Positions 1 through 10,990 of a DNA stretch of 64,000 nt are shown here, one piece after another. Position 1 is the stretch's first letter, and every line of letters begins with the position of its first letter. Source of the stretch: Abelmoschus esculentus (Eukaryota; Streptophyta; Magnoliopsida; Malvales; Malvaceae); the NCBI GenBank assembly GCA_035048815.1, contig JAUCBN010000043.1, positions 9,427,001-9,491,000 on the forward strand. The letters are read 5' to 3'. Both the position numbers and the translations under genes were made by a program. The notes beneath the pieces were generated by a model. The model had not been told where the DNA came from. It did no database searches and worked only from the letters and a program-made list of their open reading frames with translations.

Positions 1-1271
1 GCCCACTCACCACTTGTCCGAAACTAGCTTGCCGAAGCCAACCGACATTCTCACCTTTTCCGAAACACCTTCAACACTTAGATCAACACCTAGACCTATT
101 TTTAACATATCAAAACAGAGGTATTAATGCATATTAATGCATTCAATCAACCTCCCACACTTTCCAAACAAGCAGCCCCAAAAACTACACTTAAGAAAAC
201 CGAAAACACATCTGAAACTTATTCGAACGAAAACCACAACTTATCAACATCAAAAAACAACCAAGAACCATGATATAACCATCCTAAACCAGCAACAAAC
301 ATTCAGCCACCCAAACAAGCCATAAACCGAAGATCTAAGCCAATTAACACCACCAAAACTTAAGATCCGGGTTTACCCATCCAAGAACCATTAATTGCAT
401 GTTAAAACACACAAAAATTCATTTATTTACTCATTGAAAACCATCAGGTATCACCTTATTATGGGATTGCATCAATTCAATCAAAATTAACCGATAAAAA
501 CCGAAAATCATCAATTAAAACCATAAAACAAATCAAGAACTCAATGCAATGGATCAAACACTTGGGAATTTCAATAAAGAACTCAAAGTTCAGAGGTTTG
601 AATGGTTTCTTACCTCCAAACAAGATCCAACCTCCCCCAATTGTAAAACCCATGAAAAACAAGTTGTACAGTGTAAGGAAATTGGAGAGAAATAAAAGAA
701 AATAATATGAAGGAAATTAAATAAAAAAGATGTGATTTACCTTGATAAAATTGAAGCGAATTCTGATTGGAAACCAAAAAAATTAGGAGAAGTTGAGAGA
801 AAATGGGAAGTTACAAGAAAGTGTGATTTTGGTGAAAAATGGGAAGTTACAAGAAAGTATGATTTTGGTGAAAAATGGGAAATATATCTTAAAAAAATCT
901 TTATGGTAATTAAAATGATTTTATAAAGAGATTTTTTGAAGGTTAGATCTGATGAGAAAGATTGGATAAATAGCCCCTTAAAGATTCTAAGTTTTGACCC
1001 ATTTACATTTTAGTTACTAAAATTGTCATTTTTACAAAATAGTCACTATTTTCCAAAATGTCAAGGTTCATAGTGTAATTTTACAAAATTGAGTTTACCA
1101 AACTCAAATAGAGTCCAAATAATAATTTTAGAGTATTTTTCCATATTTTATTTCCTTTGAAAACCACTTATAAAAATTAATTCCCGGATTTAGGCTAATT
1201 AGCTTGACTGGTTCAACCGAACCCTTGATCCAACCTTGATAATACCTAGGCCTATTTTTTGGGATGTTATA
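1..1271 (-). mobile_element. Divergent Tekay-like LTR, partial (minus)
   Basis: The right edge has the same boundary as the better preserved Tekay LTRs here: on the minus strand a purine tract is followed by an ATAACATCCC start. Further in are a block like the anti-sense of the usual 'agtgactaaattgga' segment (near 1000-1050), a pyrimidine-rich leader (near 660-715) and a splice-donor-like GGAG/GTAAGAA (near 612), in the same order as in the 3.4 kb LTRs. Sequence identity to those LTRs is low, so this is a separate subfamily. The other LTR end lies outside the window. Short reading frames in it look like chance. Confidence 0.6.
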
Positions 1272-1273
1272 AC

Positions 1274-1290
1274 TCTCCCCCACTTAAGAA
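1274..1290 (-). promoter_or_regulatory. Polypurine tract of the left Tekay-like element
   Basis: On the minus strand, CTTAAGTGGGGGAG lies directly before the LTR start. It matches the tract at 49222-49235, and the next internal bases are the same AATTTCGAGG..AAATTTC motif that ends the Tekay pol gene. It would prime plus-strand DNA synthesis. Confidence 0.6.
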
Positions 1291-1737
1291 ATTTCTTCCT
1301 CGAAATTTAAATAGCGAGAAGAGGTAGGAACTACTCACTTCTAAACTTCTTTCACTTTTACACAACTTTTTCAGCACCCTGCTACCACCAAAAGTGCTTT
1401 AAACCACACGACAAACTTGCAACCCAAACCTTGGTCCTATAAAATAAGATCTTAACAAACCTTTCACCCACGAAGATAATACAAGATTCCAACCAAACAT
1501 TTATCCTCCTTGGACAACAACAGATCTGTCCCTCATACCAAAGCAACAACATATAAACCACTAACCCATCTCAACTCTCACAAAAAAGAACATAACTCAA
1601 AGAGAAACCTTTTTTGTTATTTAAGATCAGTAACCAACTCCTGAAAACCATAACGGTTTTCATATTACAATTGTCGAACTAACGCTTTTCTTCAAAATCC
1701 TCCAACATACCAGGTAACCATATAAGCCTCTCATCAT
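1291..1737 (-). mobile_element. Noncoding internal remnant next to the left LTR
   Basis: About 450 bp of AT-rich sequence without an open frame lies between the polypurine tract and the satellite, where a Tekay element should have its chromodomain coding end. The part from about 1490 to 1700 is recognisably similar to 36610-36830 in the large insertion. This suggests both derive from one noncoding, possibly non-autonomous, Tekay-related internal region. The right edge runs straight into satellite with no target duplication visible, so the junction is a rearrangement. Confidence 0.45.
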
Positions 1738-4700
1738 TTGGTTCAAAAGACCATAATTAACTTTTTATACACAAAAAATTTGATTCAATATCATTTTCGA
1801 TCGTTTTATACGGTTTATAGCGTGCATGTCTAAATGAGCTTTATAGTGAACTCGTTCGAATTTTAACTAAGTAAGAAGCTCAAAATTTCAGTTTAAGTTG
1901 TATAATTAGGTCAAAATGCCATAATTAAATTTTTGAAACCGTAAAATTTGATTTAATATCATTTTCGATCGTTTTGTAGGTTTTAGAGCGTGCATGTCTA
2001 AATGGGCTTTATAGTGAATCCGTTCGAATTTTAGCCGAGTAAAAAGCTCAAAATTTGAGATTAAGCTGTATAATTAGGTTTAAAAGCCCATAATTAACTT
2101 TTTGTTCCCAAAAAATTTGATTTAATATCATTTTCGATCGTTTTGTAAGGTTTAGAGCGTTCATGTCTAAATGGCTTTATAGTGAACCCGTTCGAATTTT
2201 AACCGATTAAAAAGCTAAAAATTTGAGTTTACGCTGTATAATTAGGTTCAAAATCCCATAATTAAGTTTTTGAACCCAAAAAATTTGCTTAAATATCATT
2301 TTCGATCGTTTTGTAGGATTCAGAGCGTGCATGTCTAAATGGGCTTTATAGTGAATCCGTTCGAATTTTAGACGAGTAAAAAACTCAAAATTTGAGATTA
2401 AGCTGTATAATTAGGTTTAAAAGCCCATAATTAACTTTTTGTACCCAAAAAATTCGATTGAATATCATTTTCGATCATTTTGTAGGGTTTAGAGCGTTCA
2501 TGTCGAAATGGGCTTTATAGTGAACCCGTTATAATTTTAACCGATTAAAAAGCTAAAAATTTTAGTTTAAGCTGTATAATTAGGTTCAAAATCCCATAAT
2601 TAAAATTTTCAACCCATAAAATTTGATTGAATATCATTTTCGATCGTTTTGTAGGGTTTAGATCGTTCAAGTCTAAATGGGCTTTAGAGTGAACCCGTTC
2701 GAATTTTAACCGATTAAAAAGCTTCAAATTTGAGTTTAAGCTATATAATTAGGTTAAAAAGCCCATAATTAACTTTTTATTCCCAAAAAATTTGATTGAA
2801 TATCATTTTCGATCGTTTTGTAGGGTTCAGAGCGTGCATGTCTAAATGGGCTTTATAGTAAACCCGTTCGAATTCTAACCGAGTAAAAAGCTCAAAGTTT
2901 GATTTTAAGTTGTGTAATTAGGTTCAAAAGCCCATAATTAACTTTTGTACCCAAAAAATTTGATTTAATATCATTTTGAATCATTTTGTAGGGTTTAGAG
3001 CGTGCATGTCTAAATGAGCTTTATAGTGAACCCGTTTGAATTTTAACCGAGTAAAAAGCTCAAAATTTGAGTTTAAGCAGTATAATTAGGTTCAAAATCC
3101 CTATTAACTTTTTGTACCTTAAAATTTGATTGAATATCATTTTCGATCATTTTGTAGGGTTTAGAGCGTGCATGTCTAAATGGGGTTTATAGTGAAACCA
3201 TTCGAATTTTGACCGAGTAAAAAGCTCAAAATTTGATTTTAAGTTGTATAATTAGGTTCAAAAGCCCAAAATTAACTTTTGTACCCAAAAAATTTGATTC
3301 AATATCGTTTTCGATCGTTTTGTAGGGTTTAGAGCGTGCATGTCTAAATGGGCTTTATAGTGAATGCGTTCAAATTTTAACTGAGTAAAAAGCTCAGAGT
3401 TTGAGTTTAAGCTGTATAATTAGGTTTAAAAGCCCATAATTAACTTTTTGTACCAAAAAAATTTGATTGGATATCATTTTTGATCGTTTTGTAGGGTTCA
3501 GAGCGTTCATGTCGAAATGGGCTTTATATTGAACCCGTTCGAATTTTAACCGAGTAAAAAGCTCAAAATTTGAGTTTAAGTTGTATAATTAGGTTTAAAA
3601 GCCCATAATTAACTTTTTGTACCCAAAAAATTTGATTGAATAACATTTTCGATTGTTTTGTAGGGTTTAAAGCGGTCATGTCTAAATGGGCTTTATAGTG
3701 AACCCGGTCGAATTTTAACCGAGTAAAAAGCTCAAAATTTGAGTTTAAGTTTTATAATTAGGTTAAAAAGCCCATAAATAACTTTTTGCACCCATAAAAT
3801 TTGATTGAATGTCATTTTCGATCGTTTTGTAGGGTTCAGAGCGTGTATGTCTAAATGGGCTTTATAGTGAATCTGTTCAAATTTTAACCGGGTAAAAAGC
3901 TCAAAATTTGAGTTTAAGCTCTATAATTAGATTTAAAAGCCCATAATTAATTTTTTGTACACAAAAAGTTTGATTGAATATCATTTTCGATCGTTTTGTA
4001 AGGTTTAGAGCGTTCATTTCTAAATGTGATTATAGTGAACCCGTTCGAATTTTAACCGAGTAAAAAGCTCAAAATTTGAGTTTAAGCTATATAATATGTT
4101 AAAAAGCCCATAACTAACTTTTTTTACCCAAAAAAATTGATTTAATATCATTTTAGATCGTTTTGTAGGGTTCGGATCGTGCATGTCTAAATGGGCTTTA
4201 TAGTGAATCTATTCGATTTCAAAATTTGAGTTTAAGTTGTATAATTAGGTTTAAAAGCCCATAATTAACTTTTTGTACCCAAAAAATTTGATTGAATATC
4301 ATTTTCGATCGTTTTGTAGGGTTTAGAGCGGTCATGTCTAAATGGGCTTTATACTGAACCCGTTCGAATTTTAACCGATTAAAAAGCTATAAATTTGAGT
4401 TTACGCTGTATAATTAGGTTCAAAATCCCATAATTAAGTTTTTGAACCCAAAAAATTTGCTTAAATATCATTTTCGATCGTTTTGTAGGATTCAGAGCGT
4501 GCATGTCTAAATGGGCTTTATAGTAAATCCGTTCGAATTTTAGACGAGTAAAAAACTCAAAATTTGAGATTAAGCTGTATAATTAGGTTTAAAAGCCCAT
4601 AATTAACTTTTTGTACCCAAAAAATTTGATTGAATATCATTTTCGATCGTTTTGTAGGGTTTAGAGCGGTCATGTCTAAATGGGCTTTATACTGAACCTG

Positions 4701-5682
4701 TTCGAATTTTAACCGAGTGAAAAGCTCAAAATTTGAATTTAAGATATATAATTTGTTTCAAAAGACCATAATTAACTTTTTTTACACAAAAAATTTGATT
4801 CGATATCATTTTCGATCGTTTTATAGGGTTCAGAGCGTGAATGTCTAAATGGGCTTTATAGTGAACCCGTTCGAATTTTAATTGAGTAAGAAGCCCAAAA
4901 TTTCAGTATAAGTTATATAATTAGGTTCAAAATCCCATAATTAAATTTTTGAAACCATAAAATTTGATTTAATATCATTTTCGATCGTTTTGTAGGGTTT
5001 AGAGCGTGCATGTTTAAATGGGACTTATGGAGAACCCGTTCGAATTTTAACTGAGTAAAAAGCTCAAAAATTGATTTTAAGTTGTATAATGAGGTTCAAA
5101 AGCCCATAATTAACTTTTTGTACCCAAAAAATTTGATTCAATATCATTTTCGATTGTTTTGTAGGGTTTAGAGCGTGCATGTCTAAATGGGCGTTATAGT
5201 GAATCCGTTCGAATTTTAGCCGAGTAAAAAGATCAAAATTTGAGTTTAAGCTATATAATTAGGTTAAAAGCCCATAATTAACTTTTTGTACCAAAAAAAT
5301 TTGATTGAATATCATTTTCGATCGTTTTGTAGGGTTCAGAGCGTTCATGTCGAAGTAGGCTTTATAGTGAACCCGTTCGAATTTTAACCGAGTAAAAAGC
5401 TCAAAATTTGAGTTTAAGCTATATAATTAGGTTGAAAAGCCCATAATTAACTTTTTGTACCCAAAAAATTTGATTTAATATCATTTTCGATCATTTTGTA
5501 GGGTTCAGATCGTGCATGTCTAATTGGGCTTTATAGTGAATCTATTCGAATTTTAACCGAGTAAAAAGCTCAAAATTTGAGTTTAAGTTGTATAATTAGG
5601 TTTAAAAGCCCATAATTAACTTTTTGTACCCAAAAAATTTGATTGAATATCATTTTCGATCGTTTTATAGGGTTTAGAGTTG
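1738..5682. repeat. Satellite array A, ~169 bp monomers
   Basis: About 23 head-to-tail copies of an AT-rich monomer. Successive copies of the landmark 'gcatgtctaaatgggcttta' start 168-170 bases apart (for example 1821, 1989 and 2158). The best conserved part of each monomer is TATCATTTTCGATCGTTTTG. One monomer near 4207-4230 has lost about 24 bases. Monomers around 2190-2450 share rare variants (gattaaaaagct, tttacgctg, tttgcttaaat) with those around 4362-4620, 13 monomers (2172 bases) away, a sign of higher-order structure. The monomer size and retroelement-rich setting fit a centromeric satellite, but this is inference. Confidence 0.93.
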
Positions 5683-6581
5683 TGATAAGTGCTCAACTCA
5701 CTATCACTTTTTACACCTTTTATGGGCATTAGTCATCAAATCTACACCTACTTGGACCAATGCATGCACTTAATGTGATATATTTAGAGGTTATGCTTAT
5801 AAAGATGATATTTACAGAAAAGGCAAGTTTTACTACAATTTTACATCTGTGCAGGAAAAACTATTGCTGCAGCAGCAACGTGGCCGAGGCAGGACCTGAT
5901 ACCGAGGCAGCAGCCGAAAGACAAGTAGCGATATTGTAGGCGATTTGAAGAGAAAAATGAGTTGGACGTTTCTGGACAAGCAGTGCATGAATCGGAGTTG
6001 GGAAGCACATGGAAAGCCCAAGTCAAAGGCCACGCGGAAACAAATCCTAGTTGGAGTAAACTTGGAAATATTTTAATTATGCACTTGACTTGTGTCCTAC
6101 TCCAAGTTATACTCCTACTTAGGAAAGGTTTGCCCTAGACCAAGCCTATATAAGACCTAGCCGTCCAAGGGGAAGAGAAGGAGAGTTTTCAGCACAAAGA
6201 TCTTAGACCTAGCCGACTTCATCTTTTAGAGTTTTCTTTTCTTTACATTATGTTCTAATTTTCTCTAGGCTTAGGTGAAGGTTGTAGCGTATTAGTGTGA
6301 GGAGATTGAACCTTGTTTCTTGTTTCAATGCAATAAAGTATCGAAGTTTACTTATTCTTTGCTATTCTTTGTTCTCGCATCCAAGTTCGAGAGAGAAGTT
6401 TGCAAGTAATTCATTTATCTAATATCGAGAGAGTTAGATTCACGAAAGGAATAAGTACGGTGTTTCAATCGGGAAACACTAACTCGGCCTAGAGATAGGT
6501 TAAGAGTTTCAGCGGCTAAGAAAAGTGTGGGATTGGTTGGTGATTATAATTGATTCACGCTGAGAGGTATCATCAAGGACT
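5683..6581 (+). mobile_element. Athila-like LTR, 5' part (plus)
   Basis: Begins TGATAAGTGCTCAACTC, the LTR start also seen (inverted) at 10952 and (related) at 46803. A TATA box, TATATAAG, lies at 6147-6154, followed by an untranslated leader. The LTR breaks off at 6581 after 'catcaaggact', lacking about the last 430 bases. It joins directly to a reverse copy of the same LTR. The satellite on its left ends in GTTTAGAG plus a few extra bases. It is the left arm of a large inverted repeat. Confidence 0.85.
6147..6154 (+). promoter_or_regulatory. TATA box of the Athila-like LTR (plus copy)
   Basis: GCCTATATAAGACC stands about 460 bases into the LTR. The same box is found on the minus strand at 7115-7122 and 17353-17360. 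The start site would be about 30 bases downstream, in the 'tagccgtcc' segment. Confidence 0.6.
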
Positions 6582-7583
6582 GGAGTACTGCAGTTTACTG
6601 CCTCGACAACGATGATGCTTGTCCGCTGCGGCAATCTCTTGCTCTTAGGTAGACTTTACCAAAGTTCGGCAAAGTGTCCTTTGATGCCTCCTCTTATCTC
6701 TAAGTCCTTGATGATACCTCCCGACGTGAATCAATTATACTCACCAACCAATCTCACACTTCTTTTAGCCGCTGAAACTCTTAACCTATCCCTAGGCTGA
6801 GTTAGTATTTCGCGATTCAAACACCGTACTTATCCCTTTCGTGAATCTAACTCTCTTGAGTCTAGATAAATGAATTACTCACAAACTTCTCTCCCGTGGT
6901 TGAATGCAAGAACAAAGAATGGCAAAGGATAAGCAAACCTTGATAGTTTTATTGCATTGAAACAAAGACAAAGTACAATCTCCTCTCACAAATACTTAAC
7001 AACCTTCACCTAAACCCTAGGAAAGCTTAGAACATAATTTGAGAGAAAGAAAACGTTGAATCTTAGGTTAAACTCTCTATGAATCGGCTCCCTTAATACA
7101 TTGGACGGCTAGGTCTTATATAGGCTTGGCCTAGGGCAAACCTTTCCTAAGTAGAATATAACTTGGAGTAGGGAACAAGTCTTGTACATAAATAAAATAT
7201 TTCCAAGATTATTTCAACTAAGAGGCTTTCCCGCGTGGCCTTGTCTTTGACTTTTCCTCATGCTAACCAACTCTGATCCATGTGCTTCGTGTCCAAAAAC
7301 GTCCCTTGGATTTTTCTCTTCCGATCGCCTATAGTATTGCTTCTTGGCTCTCAACTGCTGCCTCGGCATCAGGTCCTGCCTCGGCCATGTTGCTGCCGCG
7401 GCACTTGTTTCTCCTGCACAGATATAAAAATGCAGTAAAACTTGCCTTTTCTGTAAATATCATCTTTATAATCATAACTCCTAAATATATCACATTAAGT
7501 ATATGCTTTGGTCCGAGTGGGTGTAAATTTAGTGATTAATGCCCATAAAAGGTGTAAAAAGTGATAGTGAGTTGAGCACTTAT
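6582..7583 (-). mobile_element. Athila-like 3' LTR (minus), interrupted
   Basis: Matches the LTR at 16493-17823 in the same orientation, from its CTGCCTCGGCAG-like segment up to its 5' end. The outer ~310 bases (LTR 3' end) are missing at the left junction, and a small deletion lies near 6703. The end is split by the solo LTR at 7584: 7579-7583 reads CTTAT, and the last bases (CTTATCA) continue at 10946-10952. As the downstream LTR of the minus-strand element it is followed in the correct order by the polypurine tract at 10953. Confidence 0.85.
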
Positions 7584-8792
7584 TGTAACATCCCGGTTTT
7601 GGGGTTAGTAGTTTGAGTGTTAGTTGGGGAAATTCGATTCGGGTCGAATCGGATTCTTAGGGTTCGTTATTCCGGGAAAAAAATTAAAATAATAATATTT
7701 TAATCGGATAAGTAATAATTTTGTGAAATGGTTCTAAAAATATTAAAAAGGTGTTTTAAAGTTAAAGGAATATTATTTGAACTTTAATTTGATTTTTAAT
7801 TGGGCTTAATTTTGTGCTAGTGACTAAATTGTAATTTTTGGAAAAGTTTTGGGGATTTAATTAGTAATTTTCGGCAATAAGGATTTTTAGTGACTAAATT
7901 GGAAAGTAAGTCATACTTAGAATCCTTAGAGGGCCTTAAATCCAATTTATTTTTAATTAATGATTTATCCACCAAAATTGTTTTTAAATTATTTTATTTA
8001 GATGATAATTCCATTTTCTTTTGTAACTTCCCATTTTCTCATCTTTTCTCTCAAGATTTTCTGTCATTTTCTCTCCATCTTCTTCTCCAAATTTCTTCAA
8101 TTTCTTGCGGATTTTTCATCATTTTTCAACAAGATTTATTTCATTTTACTCATCTTTTCATTCTCTGCAAAACCTACTCATCAATTTTACAAAATCAACA
8201 TCCATTTTCAAGAAATCAAGGGAGGATTTCTCATCGTTTTGGTGGAGCAAATCTTTAAGGTAACTTTGCTGATTTCTAATCTTTTTCTAAGGTTCTTTAT
8301 TGAAATTCCCAAGTATTGGCTTGCTAATCAACAATGGAAACTTAATTTTGTGTTTTTAATTCTAGATCTATGGATTTTATGGAGGTTTTTGTGAAATCTT
8401 TTTAGATCTCAATTAATGTTGTAATTAGGTTGATTTAATTATGATATTATGTCAATTAAATGATTAATTAAGTGTTGAATTGATGGCACATTAATTTAAT
8501 CCCGGAATAATGTAATATGTAGTGTTTTAAGGTCGTTTTTGGTTGTTTTAGGGGATGTTTTAGGTGTTCTAATGTTGCTGGAGGTATAAGGATGGTTTGT
8601 AAGTGTTTTTTGTTCATAATTGAGGTGTATTAGATGTTAGATTCATTAGATTTTGGGCTGATGATGTTTCGGATGCGTTTCTGCTAGGTTTCGGTCTTTT
8701 CGGCTAAGTTTTTGGTAGTTTTGTGGTGATCGGTTGTGGCTGCTGTTTTGAGCATGTTATAATGTGAATATGCTCTTTTTTTAATGTTTTAG

Positions 8793-8873
8793 AGGAAGTG
8801 CAAGAAGGTGCATATGTGGCTGGTGCTTTGGTGTTGCCGTCGGAACATCGGCGAGGGCTCGTTTCGTTTGTCG
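8793..8873 (+). other. Exon-like conserved block in the Tekay LTR
   Basis: An 81 bp block richer in G+C than its surroundings. It is preceded by a T-rich stretch ending TTTTAG and followed by G/GTGAGTG, a near-perfect plant 5' splice site. The same arrangement is present in the other Tekay LTR copies (near 33493, 39323 and 50403, and minus strand near 30440-30530 and 54835-54920). A second donor-like GTAAGTG lies at 8964. This suggests an exon of a spliced leader RNA; there is no transcript evidence. Confidence 0.4.
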
Positions 8874-9819
8874 GTGAGTGGTTTTGGGTTTAAAGTGAAT
8901 CGCATTGGTTCGGTTCTGTTTTGGGGGCTATGGAATAGTGTGAAAACTTTCCATAGTTCAAGAGTAAGTGTTTTAAATGATGTTGATGCATTACCTCGAT
9001 TTTCGGTTATTTTCGGTAATGGCATATATGTGAACAATGATTCAATATGATTTTGGAATTGCATATATTTGATTTTGAAATGATGCATGCATGTGTTAAT
9101 TGCTGGAAATGCATGGTTTATAAAGACATCCATGGTTTATGAAAACATGAAAAATGAAGTGGAATATGATATGGTTATTTGCCTTACATATGATGGTGCC
9201 ATTGGGTATGACTTTTGGTTCATTTGTTGAACATATTATGGATGCATTATGAGCAGCAAATTAGCATGCATACTTGAACTTGATATTGGCTTAGTGACAC
9301 TACTTTTAGATTCGAATACAAATGACATGTCATTAGGATTGAGCGCACTATAAACATTATGGAAATAAAGGAAAAATGCCTACACGTAACAAGGGTGACT
9401 TTGTGTCCAATAGTGCATGGTAGAGCTTGATAATGGTGACTTCGTGTCATGTCAATGGTGACTTCGTGTCATGTCAATGGTGACTTTGTGTCATGACGAG
9501 ACTAAAGGTCTCTAATCAATGGATCCGCGTATTTGGTGAACTTAAGGTTCATATTAAGTGATCACTAGGAAGCCAATATACAAACATGAACATATTTGGA
9601 ACATTGTGCATCATTTGTGAAATGAATTGATAATGCCATGCATACTCAAGGAAGGTTTTTGGTATTGAACATGAACATGATTTGTTAAGCATGCTTGGTT
9701 TTAGAAAGGCATTACAAGTTATGGTTTTTGAATATGGTTTTAATTTGATGCATTGATGATTTTATTTAGAGCTTCCTCACTAAGCATGTTTTGCTTAAGC
9801 TCTCCTTTCATCTTTGCAG

Positions 9820-9887
9820 AAAAATAGAGATATTTGAGGCTACATTCGGAGCAAGGGAACCAAGGGGAGAGGTTATCTCAATTTTTG
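9820..9887 (+). other. Second exon-like block in the Tekay LTR
   Basis: The block opens after a pyrimidine-rich acceptor ending TTTGCAG and closes at TTTTTG/GTATG. The acceptor and the motif 'gaggctac.ttcggagcaag' are kept in every Tekay LTR here (for example 34545 and 41818). Together with the donor AAG/GTAA at 8259 and the block at 8793 it gives a consistent multi-exon pattern. Function is inferred only. Confidence 0.35.
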
Positions 9888-10244
9888 GTATGTTTTGGCG
9901 AATAACTTGGGGCTTGGCAATGTGTAAATCAAACCCATGTGAAGTGTGTGATTTTTGCGTTGGTTAATGTTGTAATAAGACCTATAATGTTTTAGATTAT
10001 TAATTGATGGACTATGGTGTTGTTTGGATTGTTGAAGCATGTACATGCATGAACGTTTTTTATTTTAATCATATTTTAGGAAGCACGCCTATAGTTTGTA
10101 TGGAGTCTTGATGTTGATAATTGTGTGCTTTAAATTGTTCTTTATGTTTAGGAATTATGCATATAGTTGATGGTGATTAATGGCTTTGTCTTGAGTCAGT
10201 TGAATTCACTTGGTGTGACGGAATTTTTAGGTTCCAGGCACAAA

Positions 10245-10370
10245 GTTTCGAAACCTTGCGGGCAATTTTGATTTTGGACCCTTACTGGACGCGAAAAGTT
10301 TCGAAACCTTCGTGGGAGTTCCGAAACCTTTTACATAAAGTTTCGAAACCTCTGAGGAAGGTTTCGAAAC
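10245..10370. repeat. GTTTCGAAAC palindrome cluster in solo LTR
   Basis: Perfect palindromes GTTTCGAAAC occur at 10245, 10298, 10340 and 10361, with an imperfect one near 10320. The cluster sits in the last fifth of the LTR, where the other Tekay LTRs have GTATCGATAC palindromes instead. Confidence 0.75.
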
Positions 10371-10952
10371 CTTTGGCTGCCAGGAAATGGAAGTTGCTGG
10401 AAATTGCATTTTAGTCCCGAATATCCTTCTTTGTTCAATTAGGGTACTACAGATGTTATTTTGAGCTGAAATTTCACATGGATGCATAAAGTTGATTAAA
10501 TTTCAAGATGGGTAACTTAATTTTGACAAAGTCCTTATAATTTATAAGATTTACATTTTGATCCCTAGATTAATGAAACTTGCAATTGATGATGTTAGAA
10601 TGCTCCGTTTGACTTGAGATTTACCGTAAGGGATACTTGTATTCTTAATTACACTTTGATGGAAAGAATTTTTAATTTGTCATTAGTACGTAAAAGTTTT
10701 ACGTTTTAGTCCTTAATTTACTTAAGTGTTTAATCGAATGCTTGTATGTGATCAGATTGTTTTCGTTAATGCTTTGTATGAGATCAAGACTTTTAGGAAC
10801 ATAATTAATTATGCATCTAGATAAGAAAAAAAATATATCGGTTTTCAGGGTTGTTTATCGAATTGGACCTTAATAGGTTTAGTTCGGTATTCCCCGTGTG
10901 ACCCGTTAGTGTCGGTTCCGTCAAGGCCGGGCTAAGGGGGTTACACTTATCA

Positions 10953-10965
10953 CACCCCCAAATTT
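10953..10965 (-). promoter_or_regulatory. Polypurine tract of the Athila-like element
   Basis: Minus-strand AAATTTGGGGGTG immediately precedes the LTR start TGATAAG, the standard primer position for plus-strand synthesis. The tract follows directly after the hairpin at 10971-10990 in the element's direction. Confidence 0.85.
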
Positions 10966-10970
10966 GAACT

Positions 10971-10990
10971 ATTGCTTGTCCTCAAGCAAT
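10971..10990 (-). other. Stem-loop beside the polypurine tract
   Basis: An 8 bp perfect stem ATTGCTTG / CAAGCAAT closes a four-base loop (TCCT; AGGA on the element strand). A second hairpin with the same loop but a different stem sits beside a second purine tract at 11783-11800. Confidence 0.7.

Larger units (their letters stand above)
7584..10945 (+). mobile_element. Tekay solo LTR with CTTAT target duplication
   Basis: A 3362 bp LTR from TGTAACATCC to GGGGGTTACA with no internal region, flanked by CTTAT at 7579-7583 and 10946-10950. It therefore arose by recombination between the two LTRs of a full element. Inside, in order: 'agtgactaaattgga' segments, a pyrimidine-rich leader (about 8020-8110), splice-like blocks at 8259, 8793-8873 and 9820-9887, a short 'ggtgacttcgtgtca' minisatellite (9385-9490) and four GTTTCGAAAC palindromes (10245-10370). 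It differs from the other Tekay LTRs mainly in the palindrome sequence. It is younger than the Athila-like element it cuts. Confidence 0.93.

Noticed and set aside
7890..8394. Frames of 122 and 130 codons in the solo LTR
   Set aside because: They fall in the pyrimidine-rich leader, where stops are rare by composition, and are not kept in the other LTRs.
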